Part shown: positions 32,457 through 40,282 of the stretch, piece by piece
Layout of the letters: each line of letters begins with the position of its first letter
Numbering within the stretch: position 1 is the first letter of the stretch
Source: Planctomycetota bacterium
Lineage (GTDB): Bacteria > Planctomycetota > UBA1135 > GCA-002686595
Length of the DNA: 64,000 nt
Reading direction: 5' to 3'
Assembly (NCBI GenBank): GCA_020847695.1
Contig: JADLBP010000048.1
Location: forward strand, 23,197 to 87,196
Program-made: the position numbers and the translations under genes
Notes under the pieces: generated by a model
Told to the model about the DNA's origin: nothing
The model's input: only the letters and a program-made list of their open reading frames with translations
The model's database searches: none

Positions 32457-33550
32457 ACCCGGCCGACCGAGCGCCCGCCGACCCGTTCGCGCGCATCACC
32501 GCGGTCGTCGTCAACTACAACGGCGCGGAGCACCTGCCGCCGTGCCTCGAAGGCCTCGCATTGCAGGGGCCGCGCATCGATCGCGTGCTCGTCGTCGACA
32601 ACGCTTCGACCGACGGCAGTCCGGCGCTGGTCGCGCAACGGTTCCCCGCGGCGACGGTGATCGAGCTCGGCGAGAACCGCGGCCCGTGTCCGGCGCGCAA
32701 CGCCGGCTTGCGCGCGGCGAGCACCGAGTGGGTGCTGCTGGTCGACAACGACGCGGTGTTGACCGAGGGCGTGCTCGAGAAGCTGATCGTCGCGGCGCGT
32801 TCGCGGCCGGACGTCGCGCTCGTGCAGCCGCGCAGCGTCTTCGCGACCGAAGCGACCCGCGTGCACTACGACGGCGGCGAGCTGCACTACGTCGGACTCT
32901 TCGCGCTGCGCAACTTCTACGTGCCGCTCGCCGAAGCGCGCGGCGTCGGCACCCTCGAGGTCGGCGGCGCGGTTTCGGTCGCGCTGCTCGTCCGCCGCGA
33001 GCTCGTCCTCGCGCTCGGCGGCTTCGACGAGCGCTACTTCATCCTCTTCGAGGACCTCGACCTGTCGTTCCGGTTGCGCGCCGCCGGCCACGCGATCCTC
33101 TCGGTCGAGGACGCGCTCGTGCTGCATCGCGGCGGCACGCCGGGCATCAGCTTCCGCAAGGCGGCGAGCTACCCGCGCTCGCGCGCGTTCTTCCACTCGC
33201 GTAACCGTTGGTACTTCCTCGACGCGAACTACCGTCGTCGCACGCTCGCGCTCGCCGCGCCGGGGCTCTTGCTGTACGAACTCGTCTGGCTCGCGTTCTG
33301 CCTCAAGGACCGGACGCTTGGCGGGTGGCTCGAAGGCAAGGTCGCGTTCCTGAAGGACGGCGCCGGCCGACGCGCGGCGCGCGAGCGCACCCGAGCGGTG
33401 CGGCGCGTCGGGGATCGCGAGCTGTTGGTCGGCGGACCTTTGACGATCGCGCCGCAGCTCTCTCGCCGTGGCTTCGCCGCGGCGGTGTTGCAGTTCCTCG
33501 ACGGCGCGCTCGCGCTGTGGTGGAAGCTCGTGCGGCCGTGGATCGGCTGA
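32453..33550 (+). CDS. Family 2 glycosyltransferase
   Basis: A 365-residue GT2. GT-A signature ITAVVVNYNGAEHLPPCL, VVDNASTDGSPALV, ENRGPCPARNAGL, the DxD-type LVDNDAVL, and the acceptor motif YFILFEDLDLSFRLRAAG. The C-terminal ~100 residues contain one hydrophobic segment (LALAAPGLLLYELVWLAF) and a basic tail, so it is probably a peripheral inner-membrane protein. The start is a GTG overlapping the stop of the fusion gene (GTGA). A hairpin follows the gene. Confidence 0.9.
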   Translation: MNPADRAPADPFARITAVVVNYNGAEHLPPCLEGLALQGPRIDRVLVVDNASTDGSPALVAQRFPAATVIELGENRGPCPARNAGLRAASTEWVLLVDNDAVLTEGVLEKLIVAARSRPDVALVQPRSVFATEATRVHYDGGELHYVGLFALRNFYVPLAEARGVGTLEVGGAVSVALLVRRELVLALGGFDERYFILFEDLDLSFRLRAAGHAILSVEDALVLHRGGTPGISFRKAASYPRSRAFFHSRNRWYFLDANYRRRTLALAAPGLLLYELVWLAFCLKDRTLGGWLEGKVAFLKDGAGRRAARERTRAVRRVGDRELLVGGPLTIAPQLSRRGFAAAVLQFLDGALALWWKLVRPWIG

Positions 33551-33563
33551 CGCGGCTTCGGCG

Positions 33564-33581
33564 GCGAACTCTCGAGTTCGC
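33564..33581 (+). terminator. Hairpin ending the first glycan operon
   Basis: An 8-bp stem GCGAACTC/GAGTTCGC, 13 nt after the GT2 stop. No U-tract. A new promoter candidate follows before the next gene, consistent with an operon break. Confidence 0.5.
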
Positions 33582-33612
33582 TCCGGCCGCGCTCCGAGTG
33601 CCGGATCGGAGC

Positions 33613-33642
33613 GTGACGCGCCGCCTCGCGCAGAACTAGAAT
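33613..33642 (+). promoter_or_regulatory. Promoter of the second glycan operon
   Basis: GTGACG (33613-33618), 18-nt spacer, TAGAAT (33637-33642). The -10 ends 13 nt before the ATG, implying a leader of only ~7 nt. Confidence 0.5.
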
Positions 33643-33655
33643 CAGCAGGCTCGCG

Positions 33656-35089
33656 ATGAAGGTCCTGCTCGTCGTCCACAACTTCCTGCCCAACCACGCG
33701 GCGGGCACCGAGGTCTACACCCTGCAGCTCGGGCAGGAGCTCGCGCGGCGCGGTCACGAGGTCGTGGTGTTCACCGCCGAGAAGGACATCTCGCTCGCCG
33801 ATCTCTCGGTGCGCGAGCGCGAGTACGGCGGGTTGCGCGTCGTCGAGCTGATCAACAACCTGCACTACGCCGACCTGCGCGAGACGTGGGAGCAGCCGCG
33901 GATCACCGCGATCTTCGAGAGCTGGCTCGAGCGCCTCGCGCCGGACGTCGTGCACTTCCAGCACCTCTGGTACCTCTCGGTCGGTTGCATCGAGGCGTGC
34001 GCCGCGCGCTACGTGCCGGTGATCTTCACGCTGCACGACTACTGGCTGCAGTGCGCGCGTTACGGCCAGCGCGTCCACGCCGACTCGTCGATCTGCCACA
34101 CGATCGAGTTCCGGCGCTGCGGCGAGTGTTTGGCGAGCTTCAAGTTCGCGCAATCGTCGACCGAGCGCGGGCTCGCCCGCTGGATCGCGCGCGTGCGCGG
34201 CACGACCGGGCTCAACCTCGGACCGGCCGCGCGCGGCGCCGCGCGCCTCGCGCAAGGCTGGAAGGACGGCCGCGGCGGACCGAGCGCTGGCGATGCCTCC
34301 GCGGCCGCGCGGCGGGTCGAGCTGCTGACCGAGCGCGTCGCCGAGCGCGATCACACGTTCCGCGAGCGCATCGTGCCGAACGTGCACCGCTTCCTCTCGC
34401 CGAGCCATTTCCTGCTGCGCCGTTTCGTCGAGTGGGGCATTCCCGAGGAGCGCATCCAGTTCCTGCGCACCGGCATCGACCTCTCGCGGTTCGGCAAGGT
34501 CGAGCGCACGCGGTCGGAGAAGGTCCGCGTCGCGTTCCTCGGCACGCTCGCGCCGCACAAGGCGCCGCACCTGTTGCTCGAAGCATGGCAGCGGCTCTCT
34601 CCGGAGCTCGCGGCCAAAGCCGAGCTCGTGCTGTACGGTCCGTTCCAACACAACCACGAGTACGTCGCGGAGCTCCAGCGGCTCGCGGGCGCGGTCGGTG
34701 CGAGGCTCGCGGGCTCGCTCGCGCGCAACGACGTGCCGCGCGCGCTCTGCAGCACCGATCTGCTCGTCGTGCCGAGCGTGTGGTGGGAGAACTCGCCGCT
34801 GGTGATCGTCGAGGGGATCGCGACGCGCACGCCGATGCTCGTCAGTGACCTCGGCGGCATGGCGGAGCTCGTGCAACCCGGACACTCGGGCTACCACTTC
34901 AAGGTCGGTGACGTCGAGGACCTCGCGCGCAAGCTCGCCGAGCTGATCGGCGATCGTTCGAAGCTCGACGCGCTGTATCGCGAACCCGAACCGATCAAGA
35001 GCGTCGCGCGCGACGCCGAGCAGATCGAGGAGATCTACTTCGAGGCGATCGACGCGCTGCGAGCCGCGCGGTTGACGGAGCGGCCGTGA
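33656..35089 (+). CDS. Family 4 glycosyltransferase (GT-B)
   Basis: A 477-residue GT4. Start LLVVHNFLPNHAAGTEVYTL, then VVHFQHLWYL, LHDYWLQCARYGQ and the Cys pattern C-x(n)-RRCGEC in the acceptor half, with an insert of ~70 residues rich in Arg/Gly/Ala (~185-255). The donor half has VAFLGTLAPHKAPHLLL and PSVWWENSPLVIVEGIATRTP, the E-x7-E equivalent. This GT4 family transfers sugars from nucleotide donors on the cytoplasmic side. The stop overlaps the next GTG. Confidence 0.92.
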   Translation: MKVLLVVHNFLPNHAAGTEVYTLQLGQELARRGHEVVVFTAEKDISLADLSVREREYGGLRVVELINNLHYADLRETWEQPRITAIFESWLERLAPDVVHFQHLWYLSVGCIEACAARYVPVIFTLHDYWLQCARYGQRVHADSSICHTIEFRRCGECLASFKFAQSSTERGLARWIARVRGTTGLNLGPAARGAARLAQGWKDGRGGPSAGDASAAARRVELLTERVAERDHTFRERIVPNVHRFLSPSHFLLRRFVEWGIPEERIQFLRTGIDLSRFGKVERTRSEKVRVAFLGTLAPHKAPHLLLEAWQRLSPELAAKAELVLYGPFQHNHEYVAELQRLAGAVGARLAGSLARNDVPRALCSTDLLVVPSVWWENSPLVIVEGIATRTPMLVSDLGGMAELVQPGHSGYHFKVGDVEDLARKLAELIGDRSKLDALYREPEPIKSVARDAEQIEEIYFEAIDALRAARLTERP

Positions 35090-36483
35090 GGGTCGTGCTC
35101 GTCGCGCACGGGCTGCCGCCGGAGCTCGTCGGCGGCACCGAGGGCAGCGTCGAGCGCGAGGCGACGATGCTCGCGGCGCGCGGCGACGACGTCTGCGTCG
35201 TCGCGGGCACGCTCGCGACCGCGGATTCCGAGGGTGAGCTCGTCGAGCCCCTCACCGGGCGGCGCGTGCGCGTCGTGCGGCTCGCGCGCACCGACCTGTA
35301 CTCGGATCATTGGCACAAGACGCTCGCTCCGACGGTGACACGCGGCGTGCGGCGCGTGCTGCGCGAGTTCGCGCCCGACGTCGTGCACGTGCACCACTGG
35401 ATCCGGTTGAGCCGCGACCTCGTGCTCGCCGCCGCGCGCGAGCGCGTGCCCGCGGTCGTCTCGTTGCACGACGCGTGGACCGGCTGTCCGATCGCGTTCC
35501 GCGTCGAGACCGCGACCCTTTCGAGCTGCGCCGCGCCGGTCGGTCCGCATCCGTGCCTCGCGTGCGCCTCGCGCGTCGGGCCGCGCACGCGTTGGGTGAA
35601 GCGCGAGCAGGAGTTCATGTTGCTCGCCGAGCGGCAGCGCGACCTCGCACGGGAGCTCGAGCTCGCGCGCGCGTTGCTCGTGCCGACCGCCGCGCACCGC
35701 GGCGAGCTCGAGCGCGTCGGCGTGCTCCGCGCAGGCGATCCGCGCGTCGGCGTGCTCGCCCCGCGGCCCGCTGCGACGGCGTCGGAACTCGGTGCCGCGA
35801 ACGGTCGCACGACGACTCGGCGCGAGCCGCGCGACGAGCGGCGGCTGGTAATCGGCGTGCTCGGGCACTTGATGCCGCACAAGGGCCAGGAGCTCGTGCT
35901 CGACGCCGTCGAGCGGCTCTCCGGTCGTGTCGACGTCGAAGTGCGCTTCGCGGGCGCGGACGCCGATCCCGGGTTCGCTCGGGCGCTGCGCGCGCGCGCG
36001 CCGGGCGACCGCGTGAGCTTCCACGGCGCCTACGAGCGTGGAGCGCTCGCCGGCCATCCCGCGTCCGACGTGCACGCCTGGGTCTTCGCGTCGCGCGCCA
36101 AGGAGTCGTTCGGTCTCGTGCTCGACGAAGCGCGCGCGCTCGGGCTCGCGACCGTGCTCGCCGATCACGGCGCGTTCGCCGAGCGCGGTCGCGAGGGCGG
36201 TGCGCTGCTCTTCGCTCCCGGCGACGCGGCGTCGCTCGCCGCCGAGCTCGAGCGCTTGGCGGTCGAGCCCGGGCTCTGGTCGCGACTCGGAGCCGAGGCG
36301 CGCGCGCTCGCCGAGGCGCGGGAGAGCGACGACGCGTGGTGCGCGCGCGTGCGGGAGACGCTGGTCGCCGCGGCCGCGCTCGGGGCGCCTCAGGTGCCCG
36401 CCGAGGAGTGGTTCGCGGCCCGGATGGCGCAGGAGTTCCTCGATTCGTGGGACCGCGGCGTGCGCGGCGGGGGACCGGCGTGA
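35086..36483 (+). CDS. Family 4 glycosyltransferase (GT-B)
   Basis: A 465-residue GT4 related to its two neighbours: LVAHGLPPELVGGTEGSVE at the start, VVHVHHWIRL, LHDAWTGCPIAF with later Cys (SSCAAP, HPCLACAS), the donor-domain opening IGVLGHLMPHKGQELVL and ASRAKESFGLVLDEARALGLAT. The start is a GTG overlapping the upstream stop (GTGA). Last glycosyltransferase of the cluster; the following lipoprotein gene starts in its stop codon. Confidence 0.92.
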   Translation: MRVVLVAHGLPPELVGGTEGSVEREATMLAARGDDVCVVAGTLATADSEGELVEPLTGRRVRVVRLARTDLYSDHWHKTLAPTVTRGVRRVLREFAPDVVHVHHWIRLSRDLVLAAARERVPAVVSLHDAWTGCPIAFRVETATLSSCAAPVGPHPCLACASRVGPRTRWVKREQEFMLLAERQRDLARELELARALLVPTAAHRGELERVGVLRAGDPRVGVLAPRPAATASELGAANGRTTTRREPRDERRLVIGVLGHLMPHKGQELVLDAVERLSGRVDVEVRFAGADADPGFARALRARAPGDRVSFHGAYERGALAGHPASDVHAWVFASRAKESFGLVLDEARALGLATVLADHGAFAERGREGGALLFAPGDAASLAAELERLAVEPGLWSRLGAEARALAEARESDDAWCARVRETLVAAAALGAPQVPAEEWFAARMAQEFLDSWDRGVRGGGPA

Positions 36484-37382
36484 GGCGCTCGGCGTGGCTC
36501 TTGGTCCTCGCGTGTGCGGGCTGCGGCGCGCCGCGGACGTCCACCGCCGACGCGGAGTCGCTGGTCGCGGTGGAGCGCCTGCCCGCGGAGCGCCGCGCGC
36601 TGCTCTCGGCGTACGGACGCGGCGGCGCCGATTGGGAGGCCGCGCGCGAGCAAGCGCTGCGCGATCCCGCCGCGACCCGTTTCCTGGTCGAGAACCTGCT
36701 GCTCGAGATGATGCGCTCGTACGACGCGTTCGCCGCGCGGACCGACGAGCGCGCTCGCGCCGCGTTCCTGCGCGCGGAGACCGAGCTCGCGCGCTTCGGC
36801 GCGGCCGCCGCGGCGCCGCTCGTCGAACTGCTGTGCGTCGGCGACGGCATCGTCGCGGACCTCGCGACCAAGTCGCTCGTGCGGATCGGTCGGGAGGCCG
36901 TGGCGTCCGCCGAGCCCGCGCTCGAACACACCGAGCCCAAGGCCCGCCGCCGAGTCGCCGCATTGTTCGCTGTGCTGCCGCACGCGGGCGAGCGCGAGCC
37001 CGCGGTGCGCGAGGCGCTGCGCCGGCGGGCGCTCGGCGACCCCGAGTGGATCGTGCGGGCCGAGGCGGCGCTCGCGCTCGGCGCGCGCGGCTCCCGGGAC
37101 GTCGAAACCGCTCCGTGGCGCCTGATCCTCGAGCGGGCGCTGGTCGACGACGATCCTGCGGTCCGTCGGTCGGCCGCGGAGGGGCTTTTCCGTTTGGGCG
37201 ATCCGCGCGCGATCCCGGCGCTCGCCAACGCGATGGCGCGCGCGGTGACCGAGGGCGAAGTCAAGCTGCTCGCGGTCATCGAGTCGGCGCTCGCCGAACT
37301 CGCAGGCGACCGACGCTCGCGGACTCCGCAAGCGTGGCTCGACTGGTGGCGCGATCACCGCGGCGAGTTCTCGAACCGCTGA
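36480..37382 (+). CDS. HEAT-repeat lipoprotein
   Basis: A 300-residue protein with an N-terminal signal ending in Cys (AWLLVLACAGC). The rest is alpha-helical with HEAT/Armadillo-type repeats: AAPLVELLCVGDGIVADLAT, DPEWIVRAEAALALGARG, DDPAVRRSAAEGLFRLGDPRA, and a last unit ending TPQAWLDWWRDHRGEF, a terminal motif frequent in Planctomycete HEAT proteins. It starts with a GTG overlapping the GT4 stop. It is likely a periplasmic or outer-membrane-anchored scaffold; link to the glycan cluster rests only on position. Confidence 0.82.
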   Translation: MRRSAWLLVLACAGCGAPRTSTADAESLVAVERLPAERRALLSAYGRGGADWEAAREQALRDPAATRFLVENLLLEMMRSYDAFAARTDERARAAFLRAETELARFGAAAAAPLVELLCVGDGIVADLATKSLVRIGREAVASAEPALEHTEPKARRRVAALFAVLPHAGEREPAVREALRRRALGDPEWIVRAEAALALGARGSRDVETAPWRLILERALVDDDPAVRRSAAEGLFRLGDPRAIPALANAMARAVTEGEVKLLAVIESALAELAGDRRSRTPQAWLDWWRDHRGEFSNR

Positions 37383-37389
37383 TCGCGCG

Positions 37390-37407
37390 GCGGCGGAATG
37401 CCGCCGC
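37390..37407 (+). terminator. Hairpin after the HEAT-repeat gene
   Basis: A perfect 7-bp stem GCGGCGG/CCGCCGC with AATG loop, 8 nt after the stop. A second GCGGAATGCCGC follows at once. It probably ends the second glycan operon. Confidence 0.55.
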
Positions 37408-37446
37408 GGAATGCCGCGAGAAGCGTGGCTTTCGAGGCGCCGAAGC

Positions 37447-37452
37447 TACACT
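37447..37452 (+). promoter_or_regulatory. Possible -10 element of the zinc-ribbon gene
   Basis: TACACT lies 32 nt before the ATG at 37484; no convincing -35 is seen at 16-18 nt. Confidence 0.25.
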
Positions 37453-37483
37453 CAAGGGACTCGCAAAGGTCTTTCCGAGCCGA

Positions 37484-38101
37484 ATGAACGACTGGAAAAT
37501 CGAACGCCGCCACCCGCAATGCGCGGCCTGCAGCCACGCCTTCGACGAAGGCGAGAGCCACTTCTCCGCGCTCTGCGTGCGCGGCGACGCGCTCGTGCGC
37601 GAGGATCGCTGCGTCGGATGTTGGAAAACGAGTTCGGCCTCGGATGGGCTGTTTTGGTGGCGAACTCGGCACTCTCTGGACAAGCGCCGCGGCGTCCAAT
37701 TGAACCTCGAGGCGCTCGAGCAGCTCTTCATCCACCTCGAAGGCAAGAGCGAGCAGAAGCTCCGTGAGCTCCGCTACGTGCTGTGCTTGATCCTCCTGCG
37801 CAAGCGCCGCTTGAAGGTCCGCCAGATCGTGCGCGACCACGAAGGCGAGTCGTTCATCGTCTACCGACCGCGCCAGGCCGAGTCGCTCTCGGTGTTCGTG
37901 TTCGACTTCACGCCCGAGCGCATCGATCAACTGCGCGCCGAGCTGCAGCACATCTTCGATGGGGCCGAGCCCGACTCGCTCCCGGAGGCGCAACTCGCCG
38001 CGGCGACGCCGACCTCGGCGATGGGCGCCCCCGCGGTCGACGCCGAGCCCGCGTTCTCGGCCGACCCGCCCCAGGGCGCGGTGGAGCCCGCGCCGCGCTA
38101 G
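37484..38101 (+). CDS. Zinc-ribbon protein of unknown function
   Basis: A 205-residue cytoplasmic protein. The N-terminal ~50 residues hold two CxxC pairs (C13/C16 in CAAC and C43/C46 in CVGC), a likely zinc ribbon. A helical middle part (NLEALEQLFIHLEGKSEQKLRELRYVLCLILLRKRRLKVRQI, basic) follows, then a short beta segment with SFIVYRPRQAESLSVFVFD and a disordered Pro/Ala tail. I recognise no named family, though similar proteins are common in Planctomycetes. It lies directly upstream of mraZ but is separated from it by a hairpin and 457 bp. Confidence 0.78.
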   Translation: MNDWKIERRHPQCAACSHAFDEGESHFSALCVRGDALVREDRCVGCWKTSSASDGLFWWRTRHSLDKRRGVQLNLEALEQLFIHLEGKSEQKLRELRYVLCLILLRKRRLKVRQIVRDHEGESFIVYRPRQAESLSVFVFDFTPERIDQLRAELQHIFDGAEPDSLPEAQLAAATPTSAMGAPAVDAEPAFSADPPQGAVEPAPR

Positions 38102-38108
38102 ACCCCGT

Positions 38109-38123
38109 GCCGGCCGAGCCGGC
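38109..38123 (+). terminator. Terminator after the zinc-ribbon gene
   Basis: A 5-bp stem GCCGG/CCGGC (loop CCGAG) followed by GACCGTCCGCTCTTTCT, 7 nt after the TAG. The pyrimidine-rich tail favours termination. Confidence 0.45.
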
Positions 38124-38410
38124 GACCGTCCGCTCTTTCTCACCCCCTGCCTCCCCCCTGCGACCCGGTCGGTTTGGGCCCTTCCGAGCGCGCGCCGCTG
38201 CGTCGCGCCCGAAGCCGTGGTTCGACGGACCACCATTAGTTGTGGTTTTGCACGCAAAGGCGCGCTTCGCCTACCACCCGCTGGGCCGTCAAGTCTGGAG
38301 TGTTCCCGCGTTTGGGGCGTCGCCCCAAGTGTCGGCAAACTCACAACTTCCGGCAAAAAAATTCTCGCGAACAGCTTGCGGGCGCCTCGGTGGGGGAGCA
38401 AACTACGCGG

Positions 38411-38434
38411 GTGGTGGAGAGTGGTGCTCGGTGG
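38411..38434 (+). promoter_or_regulatory. Putative MraZ-binding array: three GTGG boxes at 10-bp spacing
   Basis: GTGG occurs at 38411, 38421 and 38431, exactly one helical turn apart, with a further GTGGGG at 38390. Known MraZ operators are short G/T-rich direct repeats spaced 10 bp (TGGGN-N5 in E. coli, AAAGTG-N4 in mollicutes) just upstream of mraZ. Autoregulation of the operon by MraZ is inferred. Confidence 0.5.
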
Positions 38435-38558
38435 AGGTCGTTCGGGGGCGTGGACACGCGGCGCGTGTTCCTGGCCGCAGGCTGCCCCGTGAACGCGTGT
38501 GGCTTCGGTCGCACCTCGTCCACCTCGCCGGCTTCCAGGCCGCACGCGGGGGTGGGGC

Positions 38559-39035
38559 ATGTGGCTCGGTGAGTCCACCCACACCCTGGACAACAAGAAC
38601 CGCGTGTTCTTGCCCAAGCGTCTCCAGGACGGGCTCGAGAGGGGGCCGGAAGGCAACCTGACGGCGATCCTGACGCGCGGCTTCGAGGGGTGCTTGTTCC
38701 TGTTCTCGACCGTCGGCTTCCAGGCCGTGCTCGAGCGGTTGAACACCCAGGCTTTCGAAGGCGCCGACGCGCGCCTGATGCAGCGGCTCTTCTTCTCGAG
38801 CTCCAACTCGCTCGAGCTCGATTCGGCCGGGCGCCTGCTCGTGCCGGAGAAGCTCAAGACGTTGGTCGGCATCGACAAGGAAGTGGTGATGGTCGGCGTG
38901 ATCGATCGCATCGAGATCTGGCCCGCGGAAGCGTGGCGCCAGCTCGAGGCGAAGCACGGCAACGACTTCGATCGGTTGGATCGTGTGATCTGCGGCGACA
39001 ACCCGCGCGCTTCCGCGCGCGTCGAAGGGACCTGA
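38559..39035 (+). CDS. mraZ: Transcriptional regulator MraZ
   Basis: A 158-residue protein with two AbrB-like SpoVT/MraZ half-domains: LGESTHTLDNKNRVFLPKRL with TRGFEGCLFLF in the first, and SSNSLELDSAGRLLVPEKL with GVIDRIEIWPAEAW in the second. Each carries the DxKGR-type strand (D-N-K-N-R and D-S-A-G-R) that contacts DNA. MraZ forms a ring and represses its own dcw operon. ATG at 38559 gives the standard N-terminus. Confidence 0.95.
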   Translation: MWLGESTHTLDNKNRVFLPKRLQDGLERGPEGNLTAILTRGFEGCLFLFSTVGFQAVLERLNTQAFEGADARLMQRLFFSSSNSLELDSAGRLLVPEKLKTLVGIDKEVVMVGVIDRIEIWPAEAWRQLEAKHGNDFDRLDRVICGDNPRASARVEGT

Positions 39036-39047
39036 CGGGGTTCTCGC

Positions 39048-40040
39048 TTGCGGACCAGGGGGAAGGTGGAGGTGATCTTGATCGGGCGCGAACGCGGCGG
39101 CGACGACCAAACGCGAGTGCACGTTTCCGTGCTCGCGGACGAGGTCGTGTCCGTGTTCGCCGCGGCCGATGCTCCGCGCGACGGTTGGATCGTCGATGGC
39201 ACCGTCGGTGTCGGCGGTCACGCGAGTCGCATCCTCGATGCGTGTCCGAGTCTGCGCGTGCTCGGCATCGATCAAGATCCGGAGATCCTGCCGATCGCGC
39301 AGCGGAACCTCGCTCGGTTCGGCGAGAGAGCACGCGTCCGTCGCGGTCGCGTGTCGATGTTGGACGAGCTGCTCGACGAGGAAGGCATCGAGCGCGTCGT
39401 CGGTTGGATGCTCGACCTCGGTGCGTCGTCGTTGCAGTTCGACCGGCGTGAGCGCGGCTTCTCGTTCTCGGTCGACGGGCCGCTCGACATGCGCATGGAT
39501 CCGGACCGCGAGCGCACCGCGGCGGACATCGTCAACACTTGGGACGAGAACGACCTCGCGGATCTCTTCTTCCACGAAGGCGGCGAGACGCGCTCGCGCA
39601 AAGTCGCTCACGCGATCGTCGAGTTGCGCCGCAGGGCTCCGTTCCGCCGCACGTTGGCGTTGGCCGACGTGGTCGCTCGCGCGATCGGACGCGGGGGCGC
39701 GGGGGACATCCACCCGGCGACGCGCGTCTTCCAGGCGTTGCGACGCGCGGTCAACGAGGAGGGCGAGGAGCTCGTGCGCGGCCTCGAGCAAGCTCAACGC
39801 TGGCTCGTCGACGGCGGCCGTCTGGTCGTGATCTCCTTCCACTCCGGCGAGGACGGCGTGGTCAAGCGCTTCCTCTCGCGTGGCGAGGACGAAGGCGCCT
39901 TCCGTCCTTTGACCAAGAAGCCCCTGCGGCCGAGCTCGCTCGAAGCGCGCGCGAACCCGCGCTCGCGCTCGGCGCTGCTGCGCGCCGCCGCTCGCGTGCG
40001 CAACCGTGCGTCCGGGGCCGGGCCCGAGGTGAAGCCGTGA
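39048..40040 (+). CDS. rsmH: 16S rRNA m4C1402 methyltransferase RsmH
   Basis: A ~330-residue SAM methyltransferase. Motifs: HVSVLADEVV, DGTVGVGGHASRIL (SAM loop), LGIDQDPEIL, the RsmH signature LDLGASSLQFDRRERGFSFSVDGPLDMRMD, and VISFHSGEDGVVKRFL. The start is uncertain: no ATG fits. The frame opens at a TTG (39048); a TTG at 39078 is preceded by GGAGG at 39068-39072, a spacing that would suit initiation and still leave the HVSVLADE strand intact. The stop overlaps the next GTG. Confidence 0.94.
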   Translation: MRTRGKVEVILIGRERGGDDQTRVHVSVLADEVVSVFAAADAPRDGWIVDGTVGVGGHASRILDACPSLRVLGIDQDPEILPIAQRNLARFGERARVRRGRVSMLDELLDEEGIERVVGWMLDLGASSLQFDRRERGFSFSVDGPLDMRMDPDRERTAADIVNTWDENDLADLFFHEGGETRSRKVAHAIVELRRRAPFRRTLALADVVARAIGRGGAGDIHPATRVFQALRRAVNEEGEELVRGLEQAQRWLVDGGRLVVISFHSGEDGVVKRFLSRGEDEGAFRPLTKKPLRPSSLEARANPRSRSALLRAAARVRNRASGAGPEVKP

Positions 40041-40282
40041 CGCGCCCGATCTTCGCCTGGGTGTTCGGTGCCTCCGCGCTGCTCGTGACGTTGGTCACCT
40101 CGGCGATCCAGTCCGAGAACCACGCGCGCGCCAACCGACTCGCCGAGATCCAGCGCCGTTGCGAGATGGTCGAGGCCGCGAACGTGCAGGCTCAGGCGAT
40201 GGCTCGCGCGCACGTGTGGGGTGAGCCCAACCAACCGCTCGCGAAGCGTCGCAGCGCGAAGTCGAAGGCGGTGACGCAGTGA
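40037..40282 (+). CDS. FtsL-like small division protein
   Basis: An 81-residue protein in the ftsL slot between rsmH and ftsI. It has one N-terminal membrane helix (FAWVFGASALLVTLVTSAI) followed by a short heptad-type helix (ENHARANRLAEIQRRCEMVEAAN) and a basic tail, the bitopic coiled-coil layout of FtsL/DivIC. Sequence identity to known FtsL is too low to claim by eye, so the assignment is from position and topology. GTG start overlapping rsmH (GTGA); its stop overlaps ftsI (GTGA). Confidence 0.75.
   Translation: MTRPIFAWVFGASALLVTLVTSAIQSENHARANRLAEIQRRCEMVEAANVQAQAMARAHVWGEPNQPLAKRRSAKSKAVTQ

Larger units (their letters stand above)
38102..38558 (+). promoter_or_regulatory. Regulatory region of the dcw operon
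   Basis: This 457-bp gap is the only long one near the dcw genes and includes the most AT-rich stretch in the area (38230-38370, with an A7 run at 38355-38361). A weak promoter candidate is TTGCAC (38247 onward), 18-nt spacer, TACCAC. The GTGG array at 38411-38434 lies between it and mraZ. No ORF here is convincing. Confidence 0.45.

Noticed and set aside
37484..38101. Treating the zinc-ribbon gene as part of the dcw operon
   Set aside because: A hairpin with a pyrimidine tail and a 457-bp gap holding the MraZ-like array separate it from mraZ.
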